Shown here: piece after piece, positions 33,353 through 42,191 of the stretch
How the letters are laid out: each line of letters starts with the position of its first letter
Position numbering within the stretch: the first letter of the stretch is position 1
From: Actinoplanes aureus
GTDB taxonomy: Bacteria > Actinomycetota > Actinomycetes > Mycobacteriales > Micromonosporaceae
Direction of reading: 5' to 3'
Length of the DNA stretch: 64,000 nucleotides
Assembly (NCBI RefSeq): GCF_015704865.1
Contig: NZ_JADQTO010000020.1
Location: 1 to 64,000 of the forward strand
Notes under the pieces: model-generated
Database searches by the model: none
What the model was told of the DNA's origin: nothing
Seen by the model: the letters and a program-made list of their open reading frames with translations, nothing else
Translations under genes and position numbers: made by a program

Positions 33353-34356
33353 GACTGTTCCACTTCCGGATCCGCCGGTGACCGGGTTGCCAGGGCATAG
33401 CCGGCGGTCGTGACGCCCAGGGCCACTCCCCAGCCGAGGAACACCAGCAGCGTCGCGGTCACCGCCCATCCCTCCCGTAGCTCCGGCCAGCTCGACTCCC
33501 CCGTGAGCAACCGCCCGCCCAGCACCGCGGTGCTGAGCGCGCCGTACATGACCAGGGCCATCGCCACCACACCGGCCGGGACCACGGCCAGCAGCCGGGG
33601 AACCCCCCGGCCGGCCAGGCCCGGCACCCACCGCGGGAACTGCTGTCCCCAGCGCTGCACCAGCCCGAGACAGAGCAGGCCGGCGAGCGGCGGGACGAAG
33701 GTGATCGCCACGCCGGTCGCTACCGCGAGATCCTGGTGAATCTCGTCGAGCTGCTGCTGGGAGATGCCGAACGGCACATCGAGCAGCCAAAGCCCGTGCG
33801 GCACGGCCCAGCCGACCACCGGCAGCGCGACGGCCACGTACGCCCAGCGGCGGGTCCATCGAGGCACCGGCCGGTAGCCGGGAGCCGCGGATCCGGTCCG
33901 TGGACCGGTCGCGTTCGCGAGTCCGGCGAACAGGACGCCACCGACCACCAGCGCGAGCCGGGCGCCGAGGTCACGCCAGTCCGACGGGCGTCCGGCGAGC
34001 GCCGCCGGGACTTCGAAGAGCAGATGCAGCGGGAACGCGGCGATCACCAGCAGCGCGGCGGCGGTCCAAGCACCGGCGGCCGCTGAGCGGCCGGGAACGC
34101 GCAGCGCGTATATGACCAGGACCGTCAGGATGGCGCCGACGCCCACCGCGCCCCATCCCGGCCAGAACGGCAACGCCTCGACGCGGTCCGCGCCGCATCC
34201 CCCGGCCGGATCGGTCAGGTCGGTCCGGTCGCAGGCGGTGTACCCCCATCGGCCACCGGCGATCCAGTAGATCCGGAGAGTAACCTCGGCGACGAGAAAC
34301 GCCAGGCAAGCCAGCGCCCACCGTCCAGACCGCCCTCGCGTGACGACGATTGGCAT
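33349..34356 (-). CDS. Polytopic membrane protein, unknown function
   Basis: This protein of about 335 residues has eight or nine hydrophobic segments. It carries the loop QRWGQQFPRWVPGLAGRGVP, nearly the same as in the smaller downstream partner. The start is set at ATG 34356 (MPIVVTRG) just before the first membrane segment; the frame stays open to 34461 with a basic N-terminal extension that would be less typical. Both proteins may form one membrane complex. They sit between the SARP gene and a long inverted repeat, with nothing tying them to a pathway. Confidence 0.7.
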   Translation of the reverse strand: MPIVVTRGRSGRWALACLAFLVAEVTLRIYWIAGGRWGYTACDRTDLTDPAGGCGADRVEALPFWPGWGAVGVGAILTVLVIYALRVPGRSAAAGAWTAAALLVIAAFPLHLLFEVPAALAGRPSDWRDLGARLALVVGGVLFAGLANATGPRTGSAAPGYRPVPRWTRRWAYVAVALPVVGWAVPHGLWLLDVPFGISQQQLDEIHQDLAVATGVAITFVPPLAGLLCLGLVQRWGQQFPRWVPGLAGRGVPRLLAVVPAGVVAMALVMYGALSTAVLGGRLLTGESSWPELREGWAVTATLLVFLGWGVALGVTTAGYALATRSPADPEVEQS

Positions 34357-34472
34357 GCGCGGATTCTGCGACGAGTCTCCTGTGGATCGTCTGAGCCGCT
34401 CACAGCCGGCCCACAGCAAACGCGCAACCTTGACCACCGCGACCGCCTTCGCGACCTTCATGGCGAGGTCTG

Positions 34473-34832
34473 CTTGCCGGTCCCGCTCCTTCGGGGTACG
34501 CGTGACCGGCGTCCCGCCGAAGCCGCCGCGTGCCCGCTCTCCCGGCGCGAGCCGGGCTTTCCGTTCCGGCCCCAGCGCGGCCGCCGGGAAACACCAGTCC
34601 GTCGCGCTGCGGGCGTGGTTGCTCGCCAGGCGACCGGGCTGCCTGGCCGGACCGCAGCACCTGCCCCAGGCGGCGGGACCGCGATTGCCGCCGTGACCGT
34701 CAGGTGATGCTGTTTCCCGGGCGGTCGCGCTGGGGCGGTGAGGGAAGCTGGGCTTGCGCCGGTAGAGCGGGGACGGGCCGGCTTCGGCGGGACGACCGGT
34801 TACGCGTACCCCGAAGAAGCGGAACCGGCAAG
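34473..34832. repeat. Long imperfect inverted repeat (about 122-bp arms)
   Basis: Positions 34473-34594 and 34711-34832 are reverse complements of each other with scattered mismatches and one or two 1-nt gaps (by eye roughly four of five positions pair). Shared blocks include CTTCGGGGTACGCGT and GTCCCGCCGAAGCC. The spacer of about 116 bp is unrelated. No gene is visible in it. The right arm ends 30 bp before the IS630 element. It could be two inverted copies of a dispersed element or a fold-back structure. Confidence 0.75.
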
Positions 34833-34861
34833 AGGGCGTTGACCCACCGCCGCTGCCTAAC

Positions 34862-36063
34862 TAGTGCCTCGTCTTTGAACGTTGGCCGTGTAATCCGTCG
34901 GTTCTGAAGCTGCTTCGGGCAGGCTGTCCCTCTCGCTGTTGGGTGTGGGAGGTGATGCCGGGTGGGACGACGCCCGGAAGTGTTCGTGCGGGCGCTGTCG
35001 ATGGCTGAGGGCCAGCGGCTGCAGAAGATCACGCGGACCGCGAAGAACCCGGTCAAGCTGCGCCGGGCGATCGTGGTGCTGATGTCCGGTCAGGGCCAGT
35101 CGGCGCCGGACATCGCATACCTGCTGAAGGCCACCGAGGACTACGTCCGCGACGTGATCCACGCGTTCAACGAGCGGGGGTTCGACGCGCTGGACCCAAA
35201 ATGGAGAGGGGGCACACCGAACAAGATCAGTGAGCAGACCCGCGACTGGATCTGCGTGATCGCCCGGTGTGACCCCCGATTCCTCGGCCGGCCGTTCTCC
35301 ACCTGGTCGCTATCCAAGCTGCGTGACTACCTGATCAACGCCGGCCTGGTCACCACGATCAGCGTCGAGACCGTCCGGCGCATCCTGCACGAACGCGGCC
35401 TCACCTGGCAGACGTCGAAGACCTGGAAGGCCAGCAACGACCCCGACTTCACGTCGAAGATGCGAGCGGTCCTCGACCTCTACGACCATCCGCCCGCTGG
35501 CGGCAGGGTCGTCTGCGTCGATGAGTTCGGACCGCTGAACCTGCAGCCACGACCGGGCAAAGCCTGGAAATCGCAGGGCAAGCCGGTCCGGCTGCGGGCG
35601 ACCTATCACCGTGATCACGGTGTTCGGCACATGATCGCCAGCCTCGACCTGGCCACCGGGAAGATCCACTACCGGATCCGGGACCGGAAACGCTCCACCG
35701 AGTTTCTCGACTTCCTCAAGAGTCTGCGACGCCGCTGGCCAGGACAGACGCTACATCTGATCTTGGACAACTTCTCCCCGCACAAGCACCCGAGTGTCCG
35801 GGCCTGGTGCCAGAACAACCAGGTCGAGCTGGTCTTCCTGCCGACCTACAGTTCCTGGCTGAACTGGATCGAAGCCGAGTTCGCTGCCCTGCGCTACTTC
35901 GCCCTCAACGGCACCGACCACCGCTCACATGCCGAGCAGGACGCCGCGATCGGTGACTACATCCGATGGCACAACCAGCGAGCCCGCCCGAAAACCGGAT
36001 ACGCGACCGAGTCCAAGATCCGCCACCCGGATTACCCGTTCAAGGCCGCATGACGAGGCACTA
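34862..36063 (+). mobile_element. IS630-family insertion sequence, apparently intact
   Basis: The element of about 1.2 kb is bounded by perfect 12-bp inverted repeats, TAGTGCCTCGTC at 34862-34873 and its complement at 36052-36063. The outer TA of each is the target duplication typical of IS630. It contains one full transposase gene. The right end overlaps the transposase stop codon and also supplies the TAG stop of the neighbouring P450 gene. Confidence 0.88.
34962..36053 (+). CDS. IS630-family transposase
   Basis: This 363-residue DDE transposase has an N-terminal helix-turn-helix (LMSGQGQSAPDIAYLLKATEDYVRDVIHAF) and the catalytic triad in a DDE order: Asp in VCVDEFG near 187, Asp in LILDNFSPHK near 268, and Glu in SSWLNWIEAEF near 305. 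The frame is full-length with no break, so it may be active. GTG at 34962 follows a GGAGG site. The stop lies inside the right inverted repeat. Confidence 0.93.
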   Translation: MGRRPEVFVRALSMAEGQRLQKITRTAKNPVKLRRAIVVLMSGQGQSAPDIAYLLKATEDYVRDVIHAFNERGFDALDPKWRGGTPNKISEQTRDWICVIARCDPRFLGRPFSTWSLSKLRDYLINAGLVTTISVETVRRILHERGLTWQTSKTWKASNDPDFTSKMRAVLDLYDHPPAGGRVVCVDEFGPLNLQPRPGKAWKSQGKPVRLRATYHRDHGVRHMIASLDLATGKIHYRIRDRKRSTEFLDFLKSLRRRWPGQTLHLILDNFSPHKHPSVRAWCQNNQVELVFLPTYSSWLNWIEAEFAALRYFALNGTDHRSHAEQDAAIGDYIRWHNQRARPKTGYATESKIRHPDYPFKAA

Positions 36064-37269
36064 GATTGCCGGCGCTAACGAGGCGGGTAGTGATGACATG
36101 CCGGTCAGCGCGTTCGAATAGATGGGCTTCGCCGGGCCGCAGGACTCGATGTGTGAGACGCCGCCGCGCAGCACCTCGAGCATGGCGCCGAGCTCGGCTC
36201 GCGCCAGGAAGGCGCCCAGGCAGAAGTGCGGTCCGTAGCCCAGCGCCATGTGGCGGTTGGGGGTTCGTCCGATGAGGAACCGTTCGGCGTCCGGGAAGAC
36301 GGATTCGTCGCGGTTGGCGGCGGTGTTCCAGAGCGTCACGATCGAGTCCGCCGCGATCTGTTCGCCGCCGATCGATACGTCGGCCAGTGTGCGCCGCCCG
36401 AACGCCATGGCCGGCGAGGTGAAGCGCAGGATCTCCTCGACCGCCGACGCCACGCTCGCGCTGCCGTCCTTGAGCGCGCGCCATTGATCGGGGAAGTCGT
36501 GGAAGGCCTTGATCGAGCCGATCATCGACAGCCGGCTGGTTTCGTCACCGCCGAGCATGAGGCTGTAGCTGTTGAGCGCCACCTCCTGGTCGGAGAGCGG
36601 TTGGCCGTCGACCAGCGTGTTGGCCAGCGCGCTGACCACGTCGTCGCGGGGTTCGTCGCGGCGGTCCTGCGCGAGCGCGGCGAAGTAGTACAGGATGCTG
36701 ATCCGGGCGTTGTGCGAGACGTCGGTGAAGTCGCCGCCGTCGGTCGAGCTGAGCGCCTTCTTGTTGAGGTCGAGCAGGAGCGAGTGGTCGGAGGGCGGTA
36801 CGCCGAGCAGGTCGCAGATGGTGGCGATCGGCACCCGGTCGGCGAACTGGGCCGCGAAGTCCACCGTGCCCGCGCCGATCAGCTCGTCCAGCAGCGACTT
36901 CGTCCGGGCGGCGAGCCGGTCCATGACCGGCTGCAGCGCGCGTGGCGAGAACGACTCGAGGATGAGCTTGCGGATCGCCGTGTGCCGGGGCCCGTCGGTG
37001 ACCACCAGCATCTGGCCCGCGCCGGTGTCCGCGCCGGCGAGCAGCGTCTGCAGGACGTTGCCGCGCTCCGAGGTGAAGTTCTGGTCGTCGCGGTAGACCC
37101 GTTTGACGTCGGCGTAGCGGGTCAGCACCCAGAAGCCTGGGTCGCCGGCATGCCGGTACACCGGCCGCTCGGCGCGGAACCGCCGCCACATCGCGTACTG
37201 GTCGTGCTCGATGAACGTGCTCGGATCGGTGAGGTCGACGGCCTCGAGGTCGTCCGGTACGGGTCGCAT
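36061..37269 (-). CDS. Cytochrome P450
   Basis: This 402-residue bacterial P450 shows the I-helix GGDETS, the ExxR motif in EEILRF, and the haem loop LGYGPHFCLGAFLAR with the Cys thiolate near residue 350. The length is normal and nothing appears lost. It probably hydroxylates a carrier-bound amino acid or the finished product of the NRPS operon, of which it is the last gene. ATG at 37269 follows GGTGGGG at a good distance and lies just after the DapF-like stop; GTG 37281 is the alternative. Its TAG stop coincides with the TA target site of the IS630 element. Confidence 0.92.
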   Translation of the reverse strand: MRPVPDDLEAVDLTDPSTFIEHDQYAMWRRFRAERPVYRHAGDPGFWVLTRYADVKRVYRDDQNFTSERGNVLQTLLAGADTGAGQMLVVTDGPRHTAIRKLILESFSPRALQPVMDRLAARTKSLLDELIGAGTVDFAAQFADRVPIATICDLLGVPPSDHSLLLDLNKKALSSTDGGDFTDVSHNARISILYYFAALAQDRRDEPRDDVVSALANTLVDGQPLSDQEVALNSYSLMLGGDETSRLSMIGSIKAFHDFPDQWRALKDGSASVASAVEEILRFTSPAMAFGRRTLADVSIGGEQIAADSIVTLWNTAANRDESVFPDAERFLIGRTPNRHMALGYGPHFCLGAFLARAELGAMLEVLRGGVSHIESCGPAKPIYSNALTGMSSLPASLAPAI

Positions 37270-37270
37270 G

Positions 37271-38056
37271 TCATTCCCCACCGAGGTCGGCGAGCAGGTC
37301 GGACGCGAAGAAGCCGCCGGCGATCGCGCTGGCGCGGCTGGTGAGCAGGACCTCGTCGGTGATCTCCACCTGTACGGTGCCGCCGGGCATGCGTACCCGC
37401 ACCACCGGCTCGGTCAGCCCGCGCGCGTGCGCGGCGACCGCTGCCGCACTGCCGCCGGCCCCGGATGCGAGCGTGTATCCGGCACCTCGTTCCCAGATCT
37501 CGACGTCGAGCGTCGACCGGTCGGGAACCGCCACACATTCGATGTTGTACCGCTGATCGAAGGCGGAGTGGCCGACGAGCAGCGGCCCGAGCCGCCGGGC
37601 CGAGGACGGCGACGTGAGAACCACGCAGTGCGGTGTGCCGATGTCGACCCGGGTCGCGTCGAGCACCGTCTCGTCGACTTCCAGCTGTTCCGGGTCGCCG
37701 GCCAGGTACCGGCCGAGCGAGACCTGGACGGATCCGCCGGCGCGTATCGAGACGTCAGTCGGACCCGCCGGGGTGCGCACGGTGAACCGGTCGGTCTTGA
37801 CGGCGCCGGTGTCCCGCAGGTGCCGCGCCAGGATGATCAGCCCGTTGCCGCTGCGGCCGCATTCGCTGCCGTCGGCGTTGAAGATCCGTACGGCGGGGAC
37901 GCCGTCGGTCCAGAACGGCAGCAGCACGCCGTCGGACCCGACGCCCCGGTGCCGGTCGCAGACCAGCCGCGCGGCCTCGGCGGTGTGCGGGAAGTCCGCG
38001 CGATCCACCACCAGGTAGTCGTTGCCGAGCACGTGATAACTGGCGAAGTCAGCCAC
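37271..38056 (-). CDS. Diaminopimelate-epimerase-fold protein with both catalytic Cys replaced by Ser
   Basis: This 261-residue protein has the DapF fold. The N half has HRGVGSDGVL and NADGSECGRSGNG; the C half has ERGAGYTLASGAGGSA. In true DapF the two acid/base Cys sit in CGNG and ACGTG, and both are Ser here (SGNG and ASGAG), while a Cys appears three positions before the first site. A normal two-base racemisation seems unlikely; the protein could be an isomerase or an epimerase with changed chemistry. Starting at GTG 38056, it overlaps the A-PCP gene by 8 nt, so it probably acts on a building block of that NRPS. Confidence 0.85.
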   Translation of the reverse strand: MADFASYHVLGNDYLVVDRADFPHTAEAARLVCDRHRGVGSDGVLLPFWTDGVPAVRIFNADGSECGRSGNGLIILARHLRDTGAVKTDRFTVRTPAGPTDVSIRAGGSVQVSLGRYLAGDPEQLEVDETVLDATRVDIGTPHCVVLTSPSSARRLGPLLVGHSAFDQRYNIECVAVPDRSTLDVEIWERGAGYTLASGAGGSAAAVAAHARGLTEPVVRVRMPGGTVQVEITDEVLLTSRASAIAGGFFASDLLADLGGE

Positions 38057-39770
38057 GGCCGGCCTCCTTGTCGACCACGGCGCTCAACTCGGCGAGCGTG
38101 CTGTTCTCGAAGAACTGGCGCATGCTGACCTCGGCGTCGAGCTCGGTGCTCAGTCGTGCGATGACCTGGAACATGGTGAGCGACTGCCCGCCGAGCGCGA
38201 AGAAGTCGTCACCGCGGCCGGCACCGGGCACCTTGAGCACCTCGGTCCAGATCCTGGCGACGCGCTGCTCGGTCGCCGACAGCGGACCGTCGTCCGTGGC
38301 CACGACGTCCGGTGGCTGCGGCAGGGCGGCGCGGTCCACCTTGCCGTTCTCGCCCAGCGGGAAGGCGTCCAGCCGCACGAACCGCCCCGGCACGGCGGCC
38401 GACGCCAGCCTCTCGGCGAGGTAGCTCCGCAGTTCGGCGGGTGCGGGTGCGGCGTCGGTGTGCGGGACGAAGTAGCCGACCAGGGCGGCGTCGCGCACCA
38501 CGACGACCGCGGAGGCCACCTCGGGGTGGGTGGCGAGCACCGCCGAGACCTCCGCGGGCTGCACCCGTACGCCGTGGATCTTCACCTGGTCGTCGAGCCG
38601 GCCGACGATCGACAGGGTGCCGTCCGGCGCGAGTCGGCCCAGGTCACCGGTGCGGTACACGAGGTCGCTGGGATCGTCGCGGAACGGGTTCGGCTCGAAC
38701 GCCGGCTCCCCGTGCAGGTATCCGGCGGTCAGGTGCGGGCTGCGGATCACCACCTCGCCGGCTTCACCGGGTCCGCACAGCGCGCCGTGCCGGTCCAGGA
38801 CGAGCAGCTGGACGTCGTCGATCGCGTGGCCCACCGGCTGGATGCCGTCGCCGGGGTCGGCCGGTACCTCGTACCAGGACTGGAGCACGGTCGCCTCGGT
38901 CACGCCGTACAGGTTCACGATGCGGCCGGTGAAGGTGGGGAAGACCGAGCGGAACCGGCGTACCAGCGCGGCCTGGAGCGGTTCGCCGGACAGGCAGACG
39001 AGGCGCAGCGCCGACAGGTCGGGCCGCGACGAGCCGGCGGCCACGGTGTCCAGCCAGGCGCCGAGCACGCTGGGTACGGTCTGCACCACCGTGATCCGCT
39101 CGCCGGCGAGCCAGTCGAGGACGACGTCCGGATGCTCGAACGGCTTGTCGACCGGCGGCAGGCACAGTGCCGCACCACCGGTCAGCGCCGGCAGCAGGTC
39201 CTTCAGCATGGCGTCGAAGCAGAGGGCGGCGACCTGCGCGACCCGGTCGTGCGGTCCGAAGCCGAGCGTCCGCCGCTCCCAGGAGACGAAGTGCGCCAGC
39301 GACCCGTGCCGTCCCAGGATGCCCTTCGGCCGTCCGGTCGTTCCGGAGGTGAAGAAGATGTAGGCCGGATCCTCCGGTCGCGGCGGCGCCGGCGCGGCGT
39401 CGGCCGAGGACGGCGGCGGGGTGACGAGGATCTTCGCACCGGCCTCGTCGAGCAGCGACTGCCGCCGCAGCCGGCCCTGGCCCGGGTCGAGCGGCAGCGC
39501 CACGGCTCCCGCGGCCATGACGGCCAGCACCGTCGCCACGGTCTCGGCGTCCCGCCGGCCGTCGATGCCGACCACGTCGCCGCGGCGGACGCCTTCGGAG
39601 ATGAGTCCCGCGGCGTACGCGTCGACACGCGAGCCGAGCTCGGCGAAGTCCCACCGGGTGGATCCCCGCGCGATCGCCGGGGCGTGCGGCGTCGCGCTGA
39701 TCCGGTCGGCCAGCAGGTCGAGAACCGTCCGGTCGGCTGCCGGCGGTGCGGGTTCGGTCGGGTCGACCAT
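38049..39770 (-). CDS. NRPS adenylation-carrier didomain protein (A-PCP)
   Basis: This 573-residue protein activates one amino or aryl acid as AMP ester and loads it on its own carrier. A-domain motifs are FFTSGTTGRPKG (near 140), NLYGVTEAT, YRTGDLGRL and GENGKVDR; the PCP has FFALGGQSL with the phosphopantetheine Ser near 528. In the pocket region the sequence is CFDAMLKDLL, so the usual Asp235 is present and position 239 is Lys, which is unusual. I do not predict the substrate. There is no condensation domain, so it must work in trans with the freestanding C protein or the C-A-PCP protein. Confidence 0.92.
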   Translation of the reverse strand: MVDPTEPAPPAADRTVLDLLADRISATPHAPAIARGSTRWDFAELGSRVDAYAAGLISEGVRRGDVVGIDGRRDAETVATVLAVMAAGAVALPLDPGQGRLRRQSLLDEAGAKILVTPPPSSADAAPAPPRPEDPAYIFFTSGTTGRPKGILGRHGSLAHFVSWERRTLGFGPHDRVAQVAALCFDAMLKDLLPALTGGAALCLPPVDKPFEHPDVVLDWLAGERITVVQTVPSVLGAWLDTVAAGSSRPDLSALRLVCLSGEPLQAALVRRFRSVFPTFTGRIVNLYGVTEATVLQSWYEVPADPGDGIQPVGHAIDDVQLLVLDRHGALCGPGEAGEVVIRSPHLTAGYLHGEPAFEPNPFRDDPSDLVYRTGDLGRLAPDGTLSIVGRLDDQVKIHGVRVQPAEVSAVLATHPEVASAVVVVRDAALVGYFVPHTDAAPAPAELRSYLAERLASAAVPGRFVRLDAFPLGENGKVDRAALPQPPDVVATDDGPLSATEQRVARIWTEVLKVPGAGRGDDFFALGGQSLTMFQVIARLSTELDAEVSMRQFFENSTLAELSAVVDKEAGRG

Positions 39771-39773
39771 GTG

Positions 39774-40976
39774 CTACCTCCCGAGGTGAGGGTGGTCGGC
39801 CGGCGGTGCGGGCCGCAGCGCCGGTTCGCGGACCGCCGCTGCCGTGAGGAAGACGGCGACCATGCTGGCGGCGAGGACCCGCCAGTCGAGGAACAGGCCG
39901 AGCAGGGCTCCGACCGCGATGGAGGCGGTCTGGGCCATGCTCAGCAGCGACTGGCCGGCGAGGGCGATACGGTTCGCGGTGGCCGGGGTGCTGTATTGCT
40001 GGAGCGCGCTGGTGTAGCCGACGCGGACCCACGGGAGGCCGGCGCCGACCAGGACGAAGGCGATGAGCGCCGGGTAGAGCCCGGGCAGCAGCAGTACGGT
40101 GTAGCCGGCCCCGGCCAGCACCAGTCCGATGCGGACCAGCAGGGTCGGACGGGTGATGCGCCGGATCGCGCCGATGCGGGTGGAGAGGATCCCGGCCAGG
40201 GACTGGATGGTCACGAACACCGCGATGAAGCTGGCGGCGCGGTGCAGCGAGTTCTGGATCACCAGGAAGCCGAGTGTCTGCGCGAAACCCTGAGCTCCGT
40301 TGCCGGCAACCGTGAGCAGGCTGATCCGCCGCAGGGCCGGATCGGACCAGAGCAGGTCGTAGCCACCCCACCGGCCGGTGTGCGCCGGCTCCGGTGGGAC
40401 GTCGACGTCCGGGCAGAGCATCACCAGCGCGGCACCGGCGACCAGCGTGCCGGCCACCACGAGGACGATCAGCGCGGTGCCGCCGGTCTCGAGCAGCCAC
40501 ACGCCGGCCACCGGCGACACCAGGCGCAGCAGCTGCTGCAACGACTGGAACTCGGCGTTGACCGGGACCCGCAGCGGCTCGGCCACCTGCTCACGCAGAT
40601 AGCCGATGAGGACCCCGGCGAAGATCGACCCGGCGAACGCGTACAGCGTGGCCAGGGGGTAGACCAGCCAGATCGGGCCGCGGTCCACCAGCAGCAGGAG
40701 CAGCACGATGGCGGCGGCGGTCACGTTGGACAGCGCCATCATCCGGCGCGGCTGGTGCCGGGAGACGAAGCGGCCGGCCGCCGGCGCCAGCACGACTCCG
40801 ACGAGGAACGCGAAGATCGTCATGGAGGCCGCGGAACTGTTGCCCGTACGGTTCTCCACCCAGACGGCGAGCGTGAGGACCAGCGCCGTGTCGCCGAAGA
40901 CGGTGAACGTCTGCGCCGCGAGCAATCTCGGTACGCCGGGGACGCGCAGGACGGTCCGCAGGCCCTTGCCGTTCAC
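39774..40976 (-). CDS. MFS transporter, likely product exporter
   Basis: This 400-residue protein has about twelve hydrophobic helices and the MFS loop GRFVSRHQPRRMM after the second helix. It resembles drug exporters often found in NRPS clusters. GTG at 40976 overlaps the condensation-protein stop (GTGA), so it is translated with the assembly line, fitting export of, or self-resistance to, the peptide. The substrate is inferred only from position. Confidence 0.85.
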   Translation of the reverse strand: MNGKGLRTVLRVPGVPRLLAAQTFTVFGDTALVLTLAVWVENRTGNSSAASMTIFAFLVGVVLAPAAGRFVSRHQPRRMMALSNVTAAAIVLLLLLVDRGPIWLVYPLATLYAFAGSIFAGVLIGYLREQVAEPLRVPVNAEFQSLQQLLRLVSPVAGVWLLETGGTALIVLVVAGTLVAGAALVMLCPDVDVPPEPAHTGRWGGYDLLWSDPALRRISLLTVAGNGAQGFAQTLGFLVIQNSLHRAASFIAVFVTIQSLAGILSTRIGAIRRITRPTLLVRIGLVLAGAGYTVLLLPGLYPALIAFVLVGAGLPWVRVGYTSALQQYSTPATANRIALAGQSLLSMAQTASIAVGALLGLFLDWRVLAASMVAVFLTAAAVREPALRPAPPADHPHLGR

Positions 40977-42190
40977 GAGTCGTCCAGCACACTGTTCAGG
41001 ACGTTGACGTAGTAGCCGAGGAAGTCGCGGGCCCGCTGCCGGTCCCAGGCCGGCACCGGGTAGCCGAGGTGAACGCGCAGCCGGTCGCCGTGGTCGATAA
41101 CCGACATCTCGAGCTCGTGGTGGATCGGCCCGGCCGCCAGGTCGAACGGGGTGACCTGCGCGTCGCCGAGTTGTCGTACCAGGCGCGCGTGGAAGTCGGT
41201 GACCTGGAACAGCACCGATACCGGGCCGGTGGCTCGCAGCATGTCGGCGAAGGGCACGTCCAGGTTGTCGTAGGCGTCCAGCATGCGCTCGCGGACCTGC
41301 ACGGCGAGCTCGGCGAAGGTCATCTCGTCGTCGAGGCGTACGCGTACCGGGGCGGTGTTGATGAACAGGCCCATCACCAGCTCCAGCTCCGGCGTCTGCC
41401 GCCGGGACACCGGACAGCCGACGACCAGGTCCCGCGTTCCGCAGTACGTGCCGAGCAGGTACGCGTACGCGCTGAGCATCGTGACGAACAGGGTGACCCG
41501 CTGCCGCCGTGCCTGCTTGACGAGCCGTTCGCGCAGTTCGCAGCCGATGTCGAGGCTCTCGCGCTCGCCCTGGTGCCCGGTGCGGCGCGGCAGGTTGAGC
41601 GGTGGCGGCGGCGGGGTGAGCTGGTCCCGCCAGAAGGCCAGCTGCTTCTCCCGCCGTTTGTCCGTGAGCCGGCGTTGCTGCCGGGCCGCGAAGTCGGCGT
41701 ACTGCGTGGTCAGTTCCGGCAGCGTGGCGCCCTCGTACGCGGTGGCGATGTCGTGGCTCAGCAGCGTGACGGACCATCCGTCGGCGATCAGGTGGTGCAG
41801 GGTGAGCAGCAGGATCTGCTCGCGCGGGTGGTACCGGATCAGCGCCGCGCGCCACAGCGGTCCGGCGGCCAGGTCGAACGTCTCCCCGGCGAGACGGGTG
41901 GCCAGCTGGACGGCCGCGGTGTGGTCGTCCGCGGTGAACATTCGCAGCTCGACGGTCGCCGCGTCCGCCACGCACTGGACCGGCGGTGGACCCGGCTGGA
42001 TGGTCGTGCGCAGCGGCTCGTGGCGGCCCGCGACGGTCTCCAGCGCACGGCGCAGCCGGTTCTCGTCGACGTCGCCGTGGACCACCATGGGCCGGGCGAT
42101 GGTGTACACCGGCTCGTCCGGGTTGAGCTGGGTGTGCAGCCACATGCCTTCCTGCCATGGCGAGAGTGGCGTGCTGCGGGTTCCGGCCAT
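40973..42190 (-). CDS. Freestanding NRPS condensation domain
   Basis: This 405-residue protein is a lone C domain. It carries LSPWQEGMWLH (C1), HHLIADGWSV (the HHxxxDG active site near 133), and MGLFINTAPVRV (C5). Both His and the Asp are present, so it should form amide bonds. It starts 1 nt after the A-NMT-PCP stop and probably accepts the N-methylated aminoacyl group as donor or acceptor. A separate C protein means at least one bond in this pathway is made in trans. Confidence 0.92.
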   Translation of the reverse strand: MAGTRSTPLSPWQEGMWLHTQLNPDEPVYTIARPMVVHGDVDENRLRRALETVAGRHEPLRTTIQPGPPPVQCVADAATVELRMFTADDHTAAVQLATRLAGETFDLAAGPLWRAALIRYHPREQILLLTLHHLIADGWSVTLLSHDIATAYEGATLPELTTQYADFAARQQRRLTDKRREKQLAFWRDQLTPPPPPLNLPRRTGHQGERESLDIGCELRERLVKQARRQRVTLFVTMLSAYAYLLGTYCGTRDLVVGCPVSRRQTPELELVMGLFINTAPVRVRLDDEMTFAELAVQVRERMLDAYDNLDVPFADMLRATGPVSVLFQVTDFHARLVRQLGDAQVTPFDLAAGPIHHELEMSVIDHGDRLRVHLGYPVPAWDRQRARDFLGYYVNVLNSVLDDS

Positions 42191-42191
42191 C

